This document shows positions 1 through 6,958 of a DNA stretch of 20,466 bases, one piece after another; within the stretch, counting starts at the first letter, position 1, and each line of letters starts with the position of its first letter. The stretch lies in IMG/VR virus record IMGVR_UViG_3300034375_003691, positions 1-20,466 of that record; one strand, given 5' to 3'. The position numbers and the translations under genes were made by a program. Under the pieces are notes generated by a model that was given only the letters and a program-made list of their open reading frames with translations, ran no database searches and had not been told where the DNA came from. The stretch comes from a virus.

Positions 1-27
1 TTTTCCTGCATTTCGAACAAAAAGTGC

Positions 28-33
28 TATGGT
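28..33 (+). promoter_or_regulatory. possible leaderless promoter -10 box (TATGGT)
   Basis: TATGGT lies exactly six bases before the ATG at 40, the spacing expected if transcription begins at the start codon, as in actinobacterial leaderless genes. The same TANNNT-six-ATG layout recurs before the genes at 8184 and 12173. No convincing -35 is visible this close to the window edge. GGTGAG at 31-36 could instead act as a weak ribosome binding site, so the call is tentative. Confidence 0.4.
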
Positions 34-39
34 GAGAAA

Positions 40-474
40 ATGCCGAATCCTGCGAAACCACTTGAGATGAAGCGTTTGACGGGGAATCCCGGTCAGCGCA
101 AAATGCCTGAGATTAGTGAGACTTTTGAGCTTGAGGGCGGTTATGTTGAACCGCATCGTGAGCTGGGTGAGGCGGGGAAGGCTTTATGGGATCGCGTGTT
201 TAGTCATGGCAAGACGTGGGTTTCTCGGCAGACTGATGTTGAAGCTTTGATGATTGTGTGTAAGCAGCTCGATCGTCAGGTGATGTTGGAGAAGCAGGTT
301 GAATCTGCGCCTGATGATTTTCATTTGCTTCGGCAGTTGTTGGAGTTGGAGAAGGCGATTATGTCTGGGCTTGGGGTGATGGGTTTCACGGTTGATGCTC
401 GCGCCCGTTTGGGTCTTGCGGAGATTAAGGCTAAGTCTGCTTTTGAGACTTTGATGGCGGAGCGTGCTCAGTGA
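40..474 (+). CDS. terS: phage terminase small subunit, P27 family
   Basis: This 144-residue protein probably recognises phage DNA and hands it to the large terminase during packaging. Its N-terminus carries the family signature, a KRLTGNPG-type motif at residues 11-18. A helical, charged body follows, as expected of small terminases that assemble into rings. The length fits the P27 family. The gene is the first of a packaging block and overlaps the methyltransferase start as GTGA. The large terminase lies downstream of the methyltransferase. An ATG with either a leaderless promoter or a weak GGTGAG ribosome site supports the start at 40. The family assignment rests on the N-terminal motif and the position; no HTH can be named with confidence by eye. 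Confidence 0.85.
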   Translation: MPNPAKPLEMKRLTGNPGQRKMPEISETFELEGGYVEPHRELGEAGKALWDRVFSHGKTWVSRQTDVEALMIVCKQLDRQVMLEKQVESAPDDFHLLRQLLELEKAIMSGLGVMGFTVDARARLGLAEIKAKSAFETLMAERAQ

Positions 475-1058
475 AGATAGGTTCGCTGTTTTCTGGGTAT
501 GGCGGTTTGGATATGGCGGTGTCTAATCTGCTTGATGCTGAGGTGGCGTGGCATTGTGAGTGGGCTGATGCTCCGTCTGCGATTTTGGAACACAATTTTC
601 CCGGTATAGCGAATTATCGGGATGTAAGTCAGGTCGATTGGTCGTCGGTCGAACCTGTGGACATTTTGACTGGGGGTTTCCCTTGTCAGGATGTCTCTTT
701 GGGCGGTCGGCGTGCTGGGCTTATGGCTGGCACTCGGTCTGGTTTGTGGTCGGAGTTCGCTAAGGCTATTAGCGTTCTAAAACCACGTTTGGTGATTATT
801 GAGAATGTGAGGGGACTACTCAGTGCAAGAGCCGGTAGCGATTTGGAACATTGTCCGTGGTGTATGGGAGAGACCGACAGCGAGCAACCTGTTTTGCGAG
901 CACTCGGAGCTGTTCTCGGAGACTTGGCCGACCTCGGGTACGATGCTCGATGGAAGGGCGTACTCGCCTCTGATGCTGGAGCTCCCCACAGAAGGTTCCG
1001 TGTTTTTATCACGGCCTATCCCAGAGGAGAGTCTGTTCAGAACGCCATCCGCATCTGA
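471..1058 (+). CDS. DNA cytosine-C5 methyltransferase, N-terminal catalytic part (motifs I-VIII)
   Basis: This 195-residue protein carries the cofactor-binding and catalytic half of a C5 cytosine methyltransferase. Motif I (FSGYGGLDM, residues 7-15) binds S-adenosylmethionine. Motif IV (GGFPCQDVS, 68-76) holds the catalytic cysteine C72. Motif VI (ENVRG, 111-115) and motif VIII (HRRFRVF, 173-179) are also intact. The protein then ends at 195 residues, without the target-recognition region or motifs IX and X; a complete enzyme is usually over 300 residues. The missing part is encoded in the +1 frame by the gene at 823-1692. The GTG start overlaps the small terminase stop. Methylation may protect phage DNA from host restriction. 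Whether this half acts with a separate partner or by frameshifting cannot be told from sequence alone. Confidence 0.88.
   Translation: MKIGSLFSGYGGLDMAVSNLLDAEVAWHCEWADAPSAILEHNFPGIANYRDVSQVDWSSVEPVDILTGGFPCQDVSLGGRRAGLMAGTRSGLWSEFAKAISVLKPRLVIIENVRGLLSARAGSDLEHCPWCMGETDSEQPVLRALGAVLGDLADLGYDARWKGVLASDAGAPHRRFRVFITAYPRGESVQNAIRI
809..814 (+). promoter_or_regulatory. internal ribosome binding site (GAGGGG) for the second methyltransferase frame
   Basis: GAGGGG lies 8-10 bases before the GTG at 823 and sits inside the motif VI codons (Val-Arg-Gly) of the first methyltransferase frame. It favours separate initiation of the downstream polypeptide over frameshifting. It could be coincidental, because the conserved codons GTG AGG GGA would create it anyway. 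Confidence 0.45.
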
Positions 1059-1692
1059 GGGCGCTGGTGGTGCCATGGCTGAGAAGAAAACTCGTGCCAG
1101 GAATCATCAGGTGATGGTGCGTGATCAGATTGCTCAGTTGGCGCACATGAATGGTTTGAAAGTGACCAAGAGTGTTCAGGAGTCTTTGTTCCCAACACCG
1201 AACACAATGGACCACTTGCCTGCTCGTGACGAGAGCAAGATTGATCGGAGCAAGGGTGGTTATGCGAACGTGCGCGAAACAGTGGTACGGGAACTTGTAC
1301 CGAAAAAGCGTGAGGCTGTTTTACCGACACCTTTGGCTACTGATTCGTATAACGACAATATGAAGTCGTCGCAAACTTCTGAAGGGTCTATGCACTCGGT
1401 TTCTTTGTCTCGCTTGGTGCATAAAACAGATATTGATTGGGGTCGCTTCACTGAGGCGATCGAGCGGTGGGAAAATGTTATAGGGCGTTCTGCGCCTAAC
1501 CCGACTAAGCCAGATGGCAAGGAGGAGACTCACCGGCTTTCGTCATCGTTCACAGAATGGATGATGGGTTTGCCGGAAGGTTTCATCACTGGTGCTGATG
1601 TTGGGCGTAAGGAGGAGCTTCGCGCTTGCGGGAATGGTGTTGTTCCGCAGCAGGCGGAGTTGGCTTTGAGGGAACTGTTGGAGCTTGAATGA
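823..1692 (+). CDS. DNA cytosine-C5 methyltransferase, C-terminal part (target recognition region, motifs IX-X), overlapping frame
   Basis: This 289-residue protein completes the methyltransferase. Residues 239-253 (RLSSSF then EWMMGLPEGF) match the motif IX region of phage C5 enzymes, and residues 262-279 (RKEELR, then GNGVVPQQ) match motif X. The middle, with LFRTP, LFPTP and VLPTP blocks, looks like a variable target-recognition region. It shares 236 bases (823-1058) with the N-terminal gene, in the +1 frame. In that overlap this frame also reads like phage methyltransferase text (TWPTSGTM, GRAY and ELPTEGS at residues 34-59). I chose the GTG at 823 because GAGGGG precedes it; an ATG at 1075, after the first gene ends, is the conservative alternative. 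The stop overlaps the large terminase start as ATGA. M.AquI and M.EcoHK31I are known two-polypeptide C5 enzymes. Confidence 0.75.
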   Translation: MQEPVAIWNIVRGVWERPTASNLFCEHSELFSETWPTSGTMLDGRAYSPLMLELPTEGSVFLSRPIPEESLFRTPSASEGAGGAMAEKKTRARNHQVMVRDQIAQLAHMNGLKVTKSVQESLFPTPNTMDHLPARDESKIDRSKGGYANVRETVVRELVPKKREAVLPTPLATDSYNDNMKSSQTSEGSMHSVSLSRLVHKTDIDWGRFTEAIERWENVIGRSAPNPTKPDGKEETHRLSSSFTEWMMGLPEGFITGADVGRKEELRACGNGVVPQQAELALRELLELE

Positions 1693-3200
1693 CTAAACCG
1701 GCGTGGTTGACGCCCGTACCGCCCGAAGCTGTCGAGCGCGGTGACGGTGATTTCATCTGCCGGTTTTCTGACGCCTTTGCCACGATTACAAAAGACTCAG
1801 TTGCGGGTGCGTCGGGTTCGCCACTTGTGTTGCGTGATTGGCAACGTACGCTCATGGGTTACTTGTTCGCCAAGGATGAGGATGGGCAACTCCGTCACCG
1901 CGTCTCCCTGGTGGGTCAGCCGAGAAAGAATGGTAAAACTTCGTTGGCTTCTGTCATTGCCTCTTTTGCGCTAATGGATGTGAAAACTCAGGGTGCAGAG
2001 ATTTACTCGGTAGCTGCCGACCGTAACCAGGCGCGTCTTGTGTTTGAGGACACGAAACGTATGATCGCTAACTCGGAGCTCAATGAGCACGTCAAGATTT
2101 ACCGCGACCACATTCTCGTACCTGCCACAAACAATGTTTACCGTGTACTGTCCGCTGACGCACCACGACACGAAGGTCTGTCACCAACACTCGTTATCTT
2201 TGACGAGCTTCACGCCCAGCCGAACCGTAACTTGTTCGATGTTATGTCGTTGGCTCAGGGTGCACGTGGAAAAATGGCGACTTTGATAGCGATTACGACC
2301 GCTGGTGTGAAAACTGATACCACCGGGCGTGACTCGATCGCTTACAGCCTTTACAACTATGGTCGCAAGATATGTAAAGGCGAATATGAGGACGAAACTT
2401 TCTTTATGGCCTGGTGGGAGGCACCTGCGGAGGCTGATCACCGCTTAGAGGACACTTGGAGGTCCGCAAACCCGGGTTTTGATGACATTGTGGCTGCTAG
2501 TGACTTTGAATCGGCGGTAAAACGTACACCCGAAGCTGAATTTCGCACAAAACGGTGCAATCAGTGGGTTTCTAGCCAACAGGCATGGCTTCCGACCGGT
2601 TCTTGGGACAAATTAGCGGAAGAATTCGACATTTCCGAGGACGATGACTATGTTTTGGGCTTTGACGGGTCTTACGCGAACGACAGCACCGCAATTTGCG
2701 CTGTAACTCTCCCAAAAGACGGCGAAAAGCCAAAAGTGAAGCTTGTGAAGGTCTGGGAGAAGGATTTTGAGCAAGATGATGACACTTGGCGCGTAAATAT
2801 CGAAGATGTGAAGCAAACAATCATCGATTTTGTCCAAAAGTACCCTCAGTGTCGCGAAATCGCGTGTGACCCGTACCGTTGGGCGTCAATGATGCAAGAT
2901 TTGGACGAAATGGACTTCCCAATCGTCGAATACAAGACAAATTTGCTCAATTTGATGATTCCAGCGACTCAAAAGGTGTTTGAGGCGGTCACTGAAGAGC
3001 GTTTAGTGCATGATGGCAACCCTGTGCTGTCACGCCACATAGATAACTGTGTTATCAAGATGGATCACCGTGGTCAGAGGGTTACGAAGGAGTCATCGGC
3101 GTCAAGGAAGAAGATTGACGCTGCGATAGCCTTCATTATCGCCTACGATCGTGCAACAGCAAGTAGAATAGATGAGGGAGTGCCGGAGTTTTTCTTCTAA
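1689..3200 (+). CDS. terL: terminase large subunit (packaging ATPase and nuclease)
   Basis: This 503-residue motor pumps DNA into the prohead and cuts it. The ATPase half shows a Walker A-like loop (GQPRKNGKTS, residues 76-85), a Walker B strand ending in acidic residues (LVIFDE, 168-173) and a coupling-type TTAG (203-206). The C-terminal RNase H-like nuclease shows the expected acidic residues: D326 (GFDGS), D393 (ACDPYRW) and D477 (KKIDAAIAF). The length is normal for Terminase_1-type large subunits. It starts at an ATG overlapping the methyltransferase stop and lies two genes after the small terminase, so the methyltransferase interrupts the usual terS-terL pair. A small hydrophobic gene and the portal follow. 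Confidence 0.96.
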   Translation: MTKPAWLTPVPPEAVERGDGDFICRFSDAFATITKDSVAGASGSPLVLRDWQRTLMGYLFAKDEDGQLRHRVSLVGQPRKNGKTSLASVIASFALMDVKTQGAEIYSVAADRNQARLVFEDTKRMIANSELNEHVKIYRDHILVPATNNVYRVLSADAPRHEGLSPTLVIFDELHAQPNRNLFDVMSLAQGARGKMATLIAITTAGVKTDTTGRDSIAYSLYNYGRKICKGEYEDETFFMAWWEAPAEADHRLEDTWRSANPGFDDIVAASDFESAVKRTPEAEFRTKRCNQWVSSQQAWLPTGSWDKLAEEFDISEDDDYVLGFDGSYANDSTAICAVTLPKDGEKPKVKLVKVWEKDFEQDDDTWRVNIEDVKQTIIDFVQKYPQCREIACDPYRWASMMQDLDEMDFPIVEYKTNLLNLMIPATQKVFEAVTEERLVHDGNPVLSRHIDNCVIKMDHRGQRVTKESSASRKKIDAAIAFIIAYDRATASRIDEGVPEFFF

Positions 3201-3207
3201 GGACAAT

Positions 3208-3342
3208 ATGCTGGTAAACATTTTGCAAATTAGTGGCGCAGTTCTCGTAGCCGCGGGTGCGGCTTTGGTTTTCCCTCCCGCCGGTCTTATCGTGGCTGGC
3301 GCATTCGCAATTCTTTTTGGTATGAGTTTGGAGCGTAGGTAA
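3208..3342 (+). CDS. small hydrophobic protein, predicted membrane hairpin
   Basis: A 44-residue protein fills the gap between large terminase and portal. It starts at ATG 3208, five bases after AAGGA (3199-3203), and its TAA shares a base with the portal ATG (TAATG). Residues 5-39 are almost wholly hydrophobic, rich in Ala, Val, Gly, Leu and Ile, with a Pro-Pro at about 25-26 that could turn a helical hairpin. The tail (SLERR) is positive. The exact packing between neighbours and the good ribosome site make it a likely real gene. Its function is unknown; membrane association is the only inference I would make. Confidence 0.7.
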   Translation: MLVNILQISGAVLVAAGAALVFPPAGLIVAGAFAILFGMSLERR

Positions 3343-4706
3343 TGCTCGGTAATCTGTTCGGCGAAAGCGAGGAACGCGCAGTATCGTTCCAAACAGTCTG
3401 GGGCTCAGGCGATTTCCTGCAAGCTGGCACAAACTCTGCCACTGTAGTCAACGATCAGACAGCTTTCTCTGTCAACGCAATCTTTTCGGCAGTCAGCCTT
3501 ATCAGCGACACTATCTCCACACTCCCAGTGGACTCTTACATTCGGTTGAATGGTCAGCGCACAGCTTTCCGCCCACGACCCGAATGGGTGCAACGCCCAG
3601 ACATCGACACAACCAAAGAAGCCTTCTATGGCTCAGTGATTGTGTCTCTGCTCCTTGATGGCAACGCTTTCATTCGCGTTTTCTCGAACCGACGTGGCGA
3701 GGTAACTAACCTCACTGTAATCAACCCTGCGGATGTCCAAATTCACCGCAATGGTCTCGGTCGCGTCATGTACGAGGTCGAGAACGAGGACAAGATGTTG
3801 AACTCGGACACGATGATTCACATCCCCGACGTTGTTCGCCCCGGTCACATGCGAGGTGTTTCTCGCATCGAGGCCCTCAAAGAGAACTTTGGTTTGGCGC
3901 TTGCTCTTGAGAACTATGCTGCCAAATTCTTCGGAGAAGGTGCCACCACTCAGGGCATCATTGAATACCCCGGCAAGTTGACCGCTGAGCAAGCTAAGAA
4001 CTTGCAGGAAAGCTTCGACTCACGCCACAAGGGTTGGAAGAGGGCACACCGCACCGGCATTCTCTCAAACGGTGCTGCCTACAAGCCCACAAGCATTGGT
4101 AACGATCAGGCGCAGTTTATTGACTCACGCCGTATGGCTGTAGAGGATGTGGCTCGCGCATTCAATGTGCCACCACACCTACTCGGTCTCCCTGGCACCA
4201 ACACTTACGCTTCGGTGGAGCAAAACAACCTTGCTTGGGTTACTCACTGTCTGCGACCTATTGTGCAGAAGATGGAGGGAGCTTTCTCGCCCCTCATGGC
4301 ACGTTACCCCGGTGGGGAAACAGCTTTCATCAAGTTCAACCTTGACGGCCTGCTTCGCGCCGACATAAACAACCGCATGAGCGCTTATAGCACCGGTCTT
4401 ATGGCTGGGTTCCTCACCATCAATGATGTTCGCAGGCTTGAGGACCTCCCAGATGTCGATGATGATTCGGCACGCACGGTCAGGGTTCCGTTGGCGAATG
4501 TCAATGTGTCCGCTGCAAACCTGAAGGAAGAAACCGAGAAGGTGCAGATGGCTTCACAACTTGTGCAGGTTGGTTTTGATCCTGCACAGGTTCTTGAGGC
4601 GCTCGGTCTGCCCGAGATCGCACACACTGGTTTGCCCTCAGTCCAGTTGCAACCTATCTCACAGATTGACGAGGCAGACCCGAACTCGGAGTACGTCGTC
4701 GAATAA
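3342..4706 (+). CDS. portal protein, HK97-like
   Basis: This 454-residue protein should form the dodecameric ring at one capsid vertex through which DNA enters and leaves. The text is typical of HK97-type portals: an N-terminal SVNAIFSAVSLISDTIS helix (about residues 43-59), the LLLDGNAFIRV segment near 100-112, the ENYAAKFF segment near 190-197, and the strongly conserved ARAFNVPPHLLGL at 271-283. A C-terminal tail of about 60 residues is acidic and rich in Gln and Leu. The position after terL and before the protease and capsid genes agrees. Start and stop both overlap their neighbours as TAATG, which suggests coupled translation. Confidence 0.95.
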   Translation: MLGNLFGESEERAVSFQTVWGSGDFLQAGTNSATVVNDQTAFSVNAIFSAVSLISDTISTLPVDSYIRLNGQRTAFRPRPEWVQRPDIDTTKEAFYGSVIVSLLLDGNAFIRVFSNRRGEVTNLTVINPADVQIHRNGLGRVMYEVENEDKMLNSDTMIHIPDVVRPGHMRGVSRIEALKENFGLALALENYAAKFFGEGATTQGIIEYPGKLTAEQAKNLQESFDSRHKGWKRAHRTGILSNGAAYKPTSIGNDQAQFIDSRRMAVEDVARAFNVPPHLLGLPGTNTYASVEQNNLAWVTHCLRPIVQKMEGAFSPLMARYPGGETAFIKFNLDGLLRADINNRMSAYSTGLMAGFLTINDVRRLEDLPDVDDDSARTVRVPLANVNVSAANLKEETEKVQMASQLVQVGFDPAQVLEALGLPEIAHTGLPSVQLQPISQIDEADPNSEYVVE

Positions 4707-4969
4707 TGATTACGAATGGTCGCCAGTCGGTAGGTGCTAGTCCCGTCAAGATTGATGGGCGTAGCAACGTGTATAGCCGCTTATACATTCACAACGATGA
4801 CAACACCAAAGAACTTTACATTGGTGGACCAACCGTCACTATAAACAATGGTTACAAAATTACCGGGCTTGGCACAGAGGAATTTGACCTGCCTCCGTTG
4901 AATGATCTTTACATGGTGAGTGACGGGGGAGCGCACAACATTTCTTGGATACGAATAGAGTTTAACTAA
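4706..4969 (+). CDS. small beta-rich virion-associated protein
   Basis: This 87-residue protein starts on the portal stop (TAATG) and ends on the protease start (TAATG). Alternating short strands (YSRLYIHN, KELYIGG, TVTINNGYKITG, FDLPPLNDLYMV and ISWIRIEF) suggest a compact beta sandwich. Similar small proteins with a DNTKELYIGG-like strand and a C-terminal aromatic W-R-I strand occur among head genes of many tailed phages. A minor virion or decoration protein is a reasonable guess, but no biochemical role can be read from the sequence. There is no signal peptide and no cysteine. Confidence 0.7.
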   Translation: MITNGRQSVGASPVKIDGRSNVYSRLYIHNDDNTKELYIGGPTVTINNGYKITGLGTEEFDLPPLNDLYMVSDGGAHNISWIRIEFN

Positions 4970-6591
4970 TGCCTTATTACATTACTGATTCAGCGGAGGG
5001 TTGCTCAGGGTGGGCGACCATTAAAGAGGATGGCGAAGTTATGGGTTGCCACGAAACAAAAGACGACGCTATCGATCAGGCGCTTGCTATCGCTGCCCAA
5101 GAAGGTTCCGAGTTCTTGGGTGAGCGTGCCATGCCGGGAACACTCAAGCCAGGTGACTTTGTTTCTTGGAAGGATCACGGAGAAACATTCCAAGGTCGCA
5201 TTCGGGAAGTTGTTACTTCTGGTTTTGTAGATGTTCCAGGCTCAGGTGTGCAAATCGAAGCAACTTATTTTGACCCTGCTGCCCTGGTGCAAATGTATGA
5301 GCAAGTTGATGGACAGTGGCAAGAGGCGTCAACATTCCTTGGTTTGAAATTCTCGCAACTGTCAAGAGTTACTGCTCTTATTGATGACACGATGCCTGAA
5401 TTCAGTTATGACGAACCAAACATGGATGATTCTAGCGATCAAACTAATGACGCTAGTTATTCGATTGAGCAACGCGAAGTTGATCTTAGTGCGCCTGCTT
5501 TCATGAGGGCCGCTGCCCGACAAGGTTTGAAATATCACGAAGAGGGTTACTCGGGTGATGGTTTGCGTCCGGCAACGGTTCGTGAAGCTCGCGCTATGGC
5601 TGCCGGTAACGTCACGGCAGACAAATGGGTACGGATAGCAGCGTGGATTGCACGCCACTTAGGAGACCTGGATTCTCCCGCTGCCAAACCCGGCAATGAA
5701 GATTATCCGTCCGCTGGCGTGGTCGCTCACTTGTTGTGGGGTTCGGGTCCGTCAAAACGCGCTGCTAACCGGGCATTGCGTTATGCACAACGGGTAGTCG
5801 CTAGACTAGAAGAAGAAAATCGGGCACTTGTAAGTGTGGAGGCAAGAGACATGGCAAAGATCGAAACACGCGTCAACAGCACTCAGTTTGAGTTGCGTGA
5901 CAGCGACGGCGGAGACGGCATGACTTTCACTGGTTATGCTGCTGTTTGGGACAGTCCTTCACTCCCGTTGCCATTTACCGAGACGATTCAACGTGGTGCT
6001 TTCAGCAAGTCCTTGCAGAGCCGTAACGACATCAAGCTTCTCTGGAATCACGATTCGGGTACGGTGCTCGGTTCTACGCGTGCTGGCACTTTGCGTTTGC
6101 ATGAGGACGAAATCGGTTTGCGCGTGGAAGCTGATTTACCACCGACTTCTGACGGAAAAAACGCATCCATCTTGCTCAAAAGAGGCGATATCGATTCAAT
6201 GAGCTTCGGATTTTCTGTGCCCCCCGGTGGTGACGAATGGGTTTCCCCCAACGAGCGTGTCCTGAAGTCGGTCAGACTTTTCGAGGCAAGTATCGTGGCC
6301 ATGCCTGCTTACCCAGGTACTGCCGGTCACACCAGTGTTCGCGCTATCGACAAGATTTGCGAGAGAGCATCTGTTGACCCTGACGCGCTTGCTGACGCCA
6401 TGCTGAAGATCGAACAAGGTCAAGACTTGACCGAGGAAGAAGCGGGCATTCTCAGTAAGGTAATTGATACTCTTGGTCCGAAAGCCGAAGAGCCTGAGAA
6501 CACCGAGGAAGTCGAAGCTAACGAGGAACTCAGTGCTGAGCTTTTGGAAATCAAGAAGAAGAAACTAGAAACCCTCCTGAAAGGCATCTAA
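4969..6591 (+). CDS. composite prohead protease (HK97/S78-type) with three N-terminal accessory domains
   Basis: This 540-residue protein is about twice the usual protease length. Residues 1-45 form a short beta-alpha module with two cysteines (C12, C27) and a GCHETK motif. Residues 57-135 resemble a Tudor-like domain of the hypervirulence-associated (Hva1) type, with the GDFVSW strand and a second FDPAALVQMY block. Residues 175-285 are a helical domain (FMRAAARQGLKYHEEG, TVREARAMA, WIARH). The protease spans about 298-455: TGYAAVWD, WNHDSG with the likely catalytic H361, and SMSFGF with S410/S412. An acidic, then lysine-rich helical tail (about 470-540) may act as a scaffold. The protease would cut capsid N-termini during maturation. 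A good internal start at M295 could release the protease alone. Confidence 0.9.
   Translation: MPYYITDSAEGCSGWATIKEDGEVMGCHETKDDAIDQALAIAAQEGSEFLGERAMPGTLKPGDFVSWKDHGETFQGRIREVVTSGFVDVPGSGVQIEATYFDPAALVQMYEQVDGQWQEASTFLGLKFSQLSRVTALIDDTMPEFSYDEPNMDDSSDQTNDASYSIEQREVDLSAPAFMRAAARQGLKYHEEGYSGDGLRPATVREARAMAAGNVTADKWVRIAAWIARHLGDLDSPAAKPGNEDYPSAGVVAHLLWGSGPSKRAANRALRYAQRVVARLEEENRALVSVEARDMAKIETRVNSTQFELRDSDGGDGMTFTGYAAVWDSPSLPLPFTETIQRGAFSKSLQSRNDIKLLWNHDSGTVLGSTRAGTLRLHEDEIGLRVEADLPPTSDGKNASILLKRGDIDSMSFGFSVPPGGDEWVSPNERVLKSVRLFEASIVAMPAYPGTAGHTSVRAIDKICERASVDPDALADAMLKIEQGQDLTEEEAGILSKVIDTLGPKAEEPENTEEVEANEELSAELLEIKKKKLETLLKGI
5838..5842 (+). promoter_or_regulatory. internal ribosome binding site (GGAGG) for a short prohead protease
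   Basis: GGAGG lies eight bases before an in-frame ATG at 5851 (residue 295 of the long protein). The sequence from M295 (MAKIETRVN) looks like the natural N-terminus of a stand-alone HK97 prohead protease, and initiation here would give 246 residues. TAGACT at 5802-5807 could be an internal -10 box, but without a clear -35 I do not call a promoter. Confidence 0.5.
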
Positions 6592-6593
6592 TC

Positions 6594-6794
6594 GTGGCTA
6601 GCAAAGCTGATATCAAAAAAGTAATCATGGACATTGCGGGCAACCCTGAGTCCGGTCCGGTGAAGAACCTGGCTGATCAGTGGGTTGACGCGATTGTTGC
6701 CTTGGATGCTACCGCACCCGCGCCCAAGATTGTGCGTGAGGATGAGGAACCGGTCAAAGAAACTCGCGTGATTCGGTCCTCGGAGAAGAGGTAG
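6594..6794 (+). CDS. small hypothetical protein, acidic/charged
   Basis: A 66-residue protein from a GTG start two bases after the protease stop; an AAAGG upstream gives a weak ribosome site. The N-terminal half is amphipathic helix (KADIKKVIMDIAG; VKNLADQWVDAIVAL). The C-terminal half is charged and probably disordered (REDEEPVKE, SSEKR). Small helical genes of this kind are common between protease and capsid, where scaffold or chaperone roles have been proposed, but I cannot assign one. It closes the head operon just before a strong terminator. Confidence 0.65.
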   Translation: MASKADIKKVIMDIAGNPESGPVKNLADQWVDAIVALDATAPAPKIVREDEEPVKETRVIRSSEKR

Positions 6795-6802
6795 CGGGTT
6801 TC

Positions 6803-6833
6803 CCCTCCCAGTTTCCCCCTTTCCCTGGGAGGG
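6803..6833 (+). terminator. rho-independent terminator after the protease operon
   Basis: A perfect nine-base stem, CCCTCCCAG (6803-6811) with CTGGGAGGG (6825-6833), surrounds a 13-base C/T-rich loop and is followed by TCTTTTA. It begins nine bases after the stop of the preceding gene. It probably attenuates read-through into the capsid gene, which would then depend on its own promoter. Confidence 0.8.
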
Positions 6834-6863
6834 TCTTTTAGTACTACCTGTGCATAACTCGGG

Positions 6864-6869
6864 TAGAAT
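6864..6869 (+). promoter_or_regulatory. possible promoter -10 box (TAGAAT) for the capsid gene
   Basis: TAGAAT follows the terminator by 30 bases, in the context CGGGTAGAATTGG. A near-identical CGGTAGAAT follows the terminator at 12577-12599. No strong -35 is seen at 17 bases. Transcription from here would leave a leader of roughly 80 bases before the capsid ATG at 6959, holding only small hairpin possibilities (for example GACA/TGTC near 6878-6891). Confidence 0.4.
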
Positions 6870-6958
6870 TGGTTACAGACAGTTGAGTGTCAGCACCGCT
6901 GTTCCATTGGTTTGCGTCAGCGCGACCACGACAAGTAATCACATTCACAAGGAGAATA

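Noticed and set aside
1172-1363. short plus-strand frame inside the second methyltransferase part
   Set aside because: No family likeness and no ribosome site; the main frame carries recognised motifs on both sides.
5802-5807. TAGACT as an internal promoter for the short protease
   Set aside because: No -35 at a usual spacing; noted only beside the internal ribosome site.
6887-6958. 24-residue N-terminal extension of the capsid protein from a GTG
   Set aside because: The ATG at 6959 has AAGGAG upstream and a capsid-like start; the extension lies in the leader.
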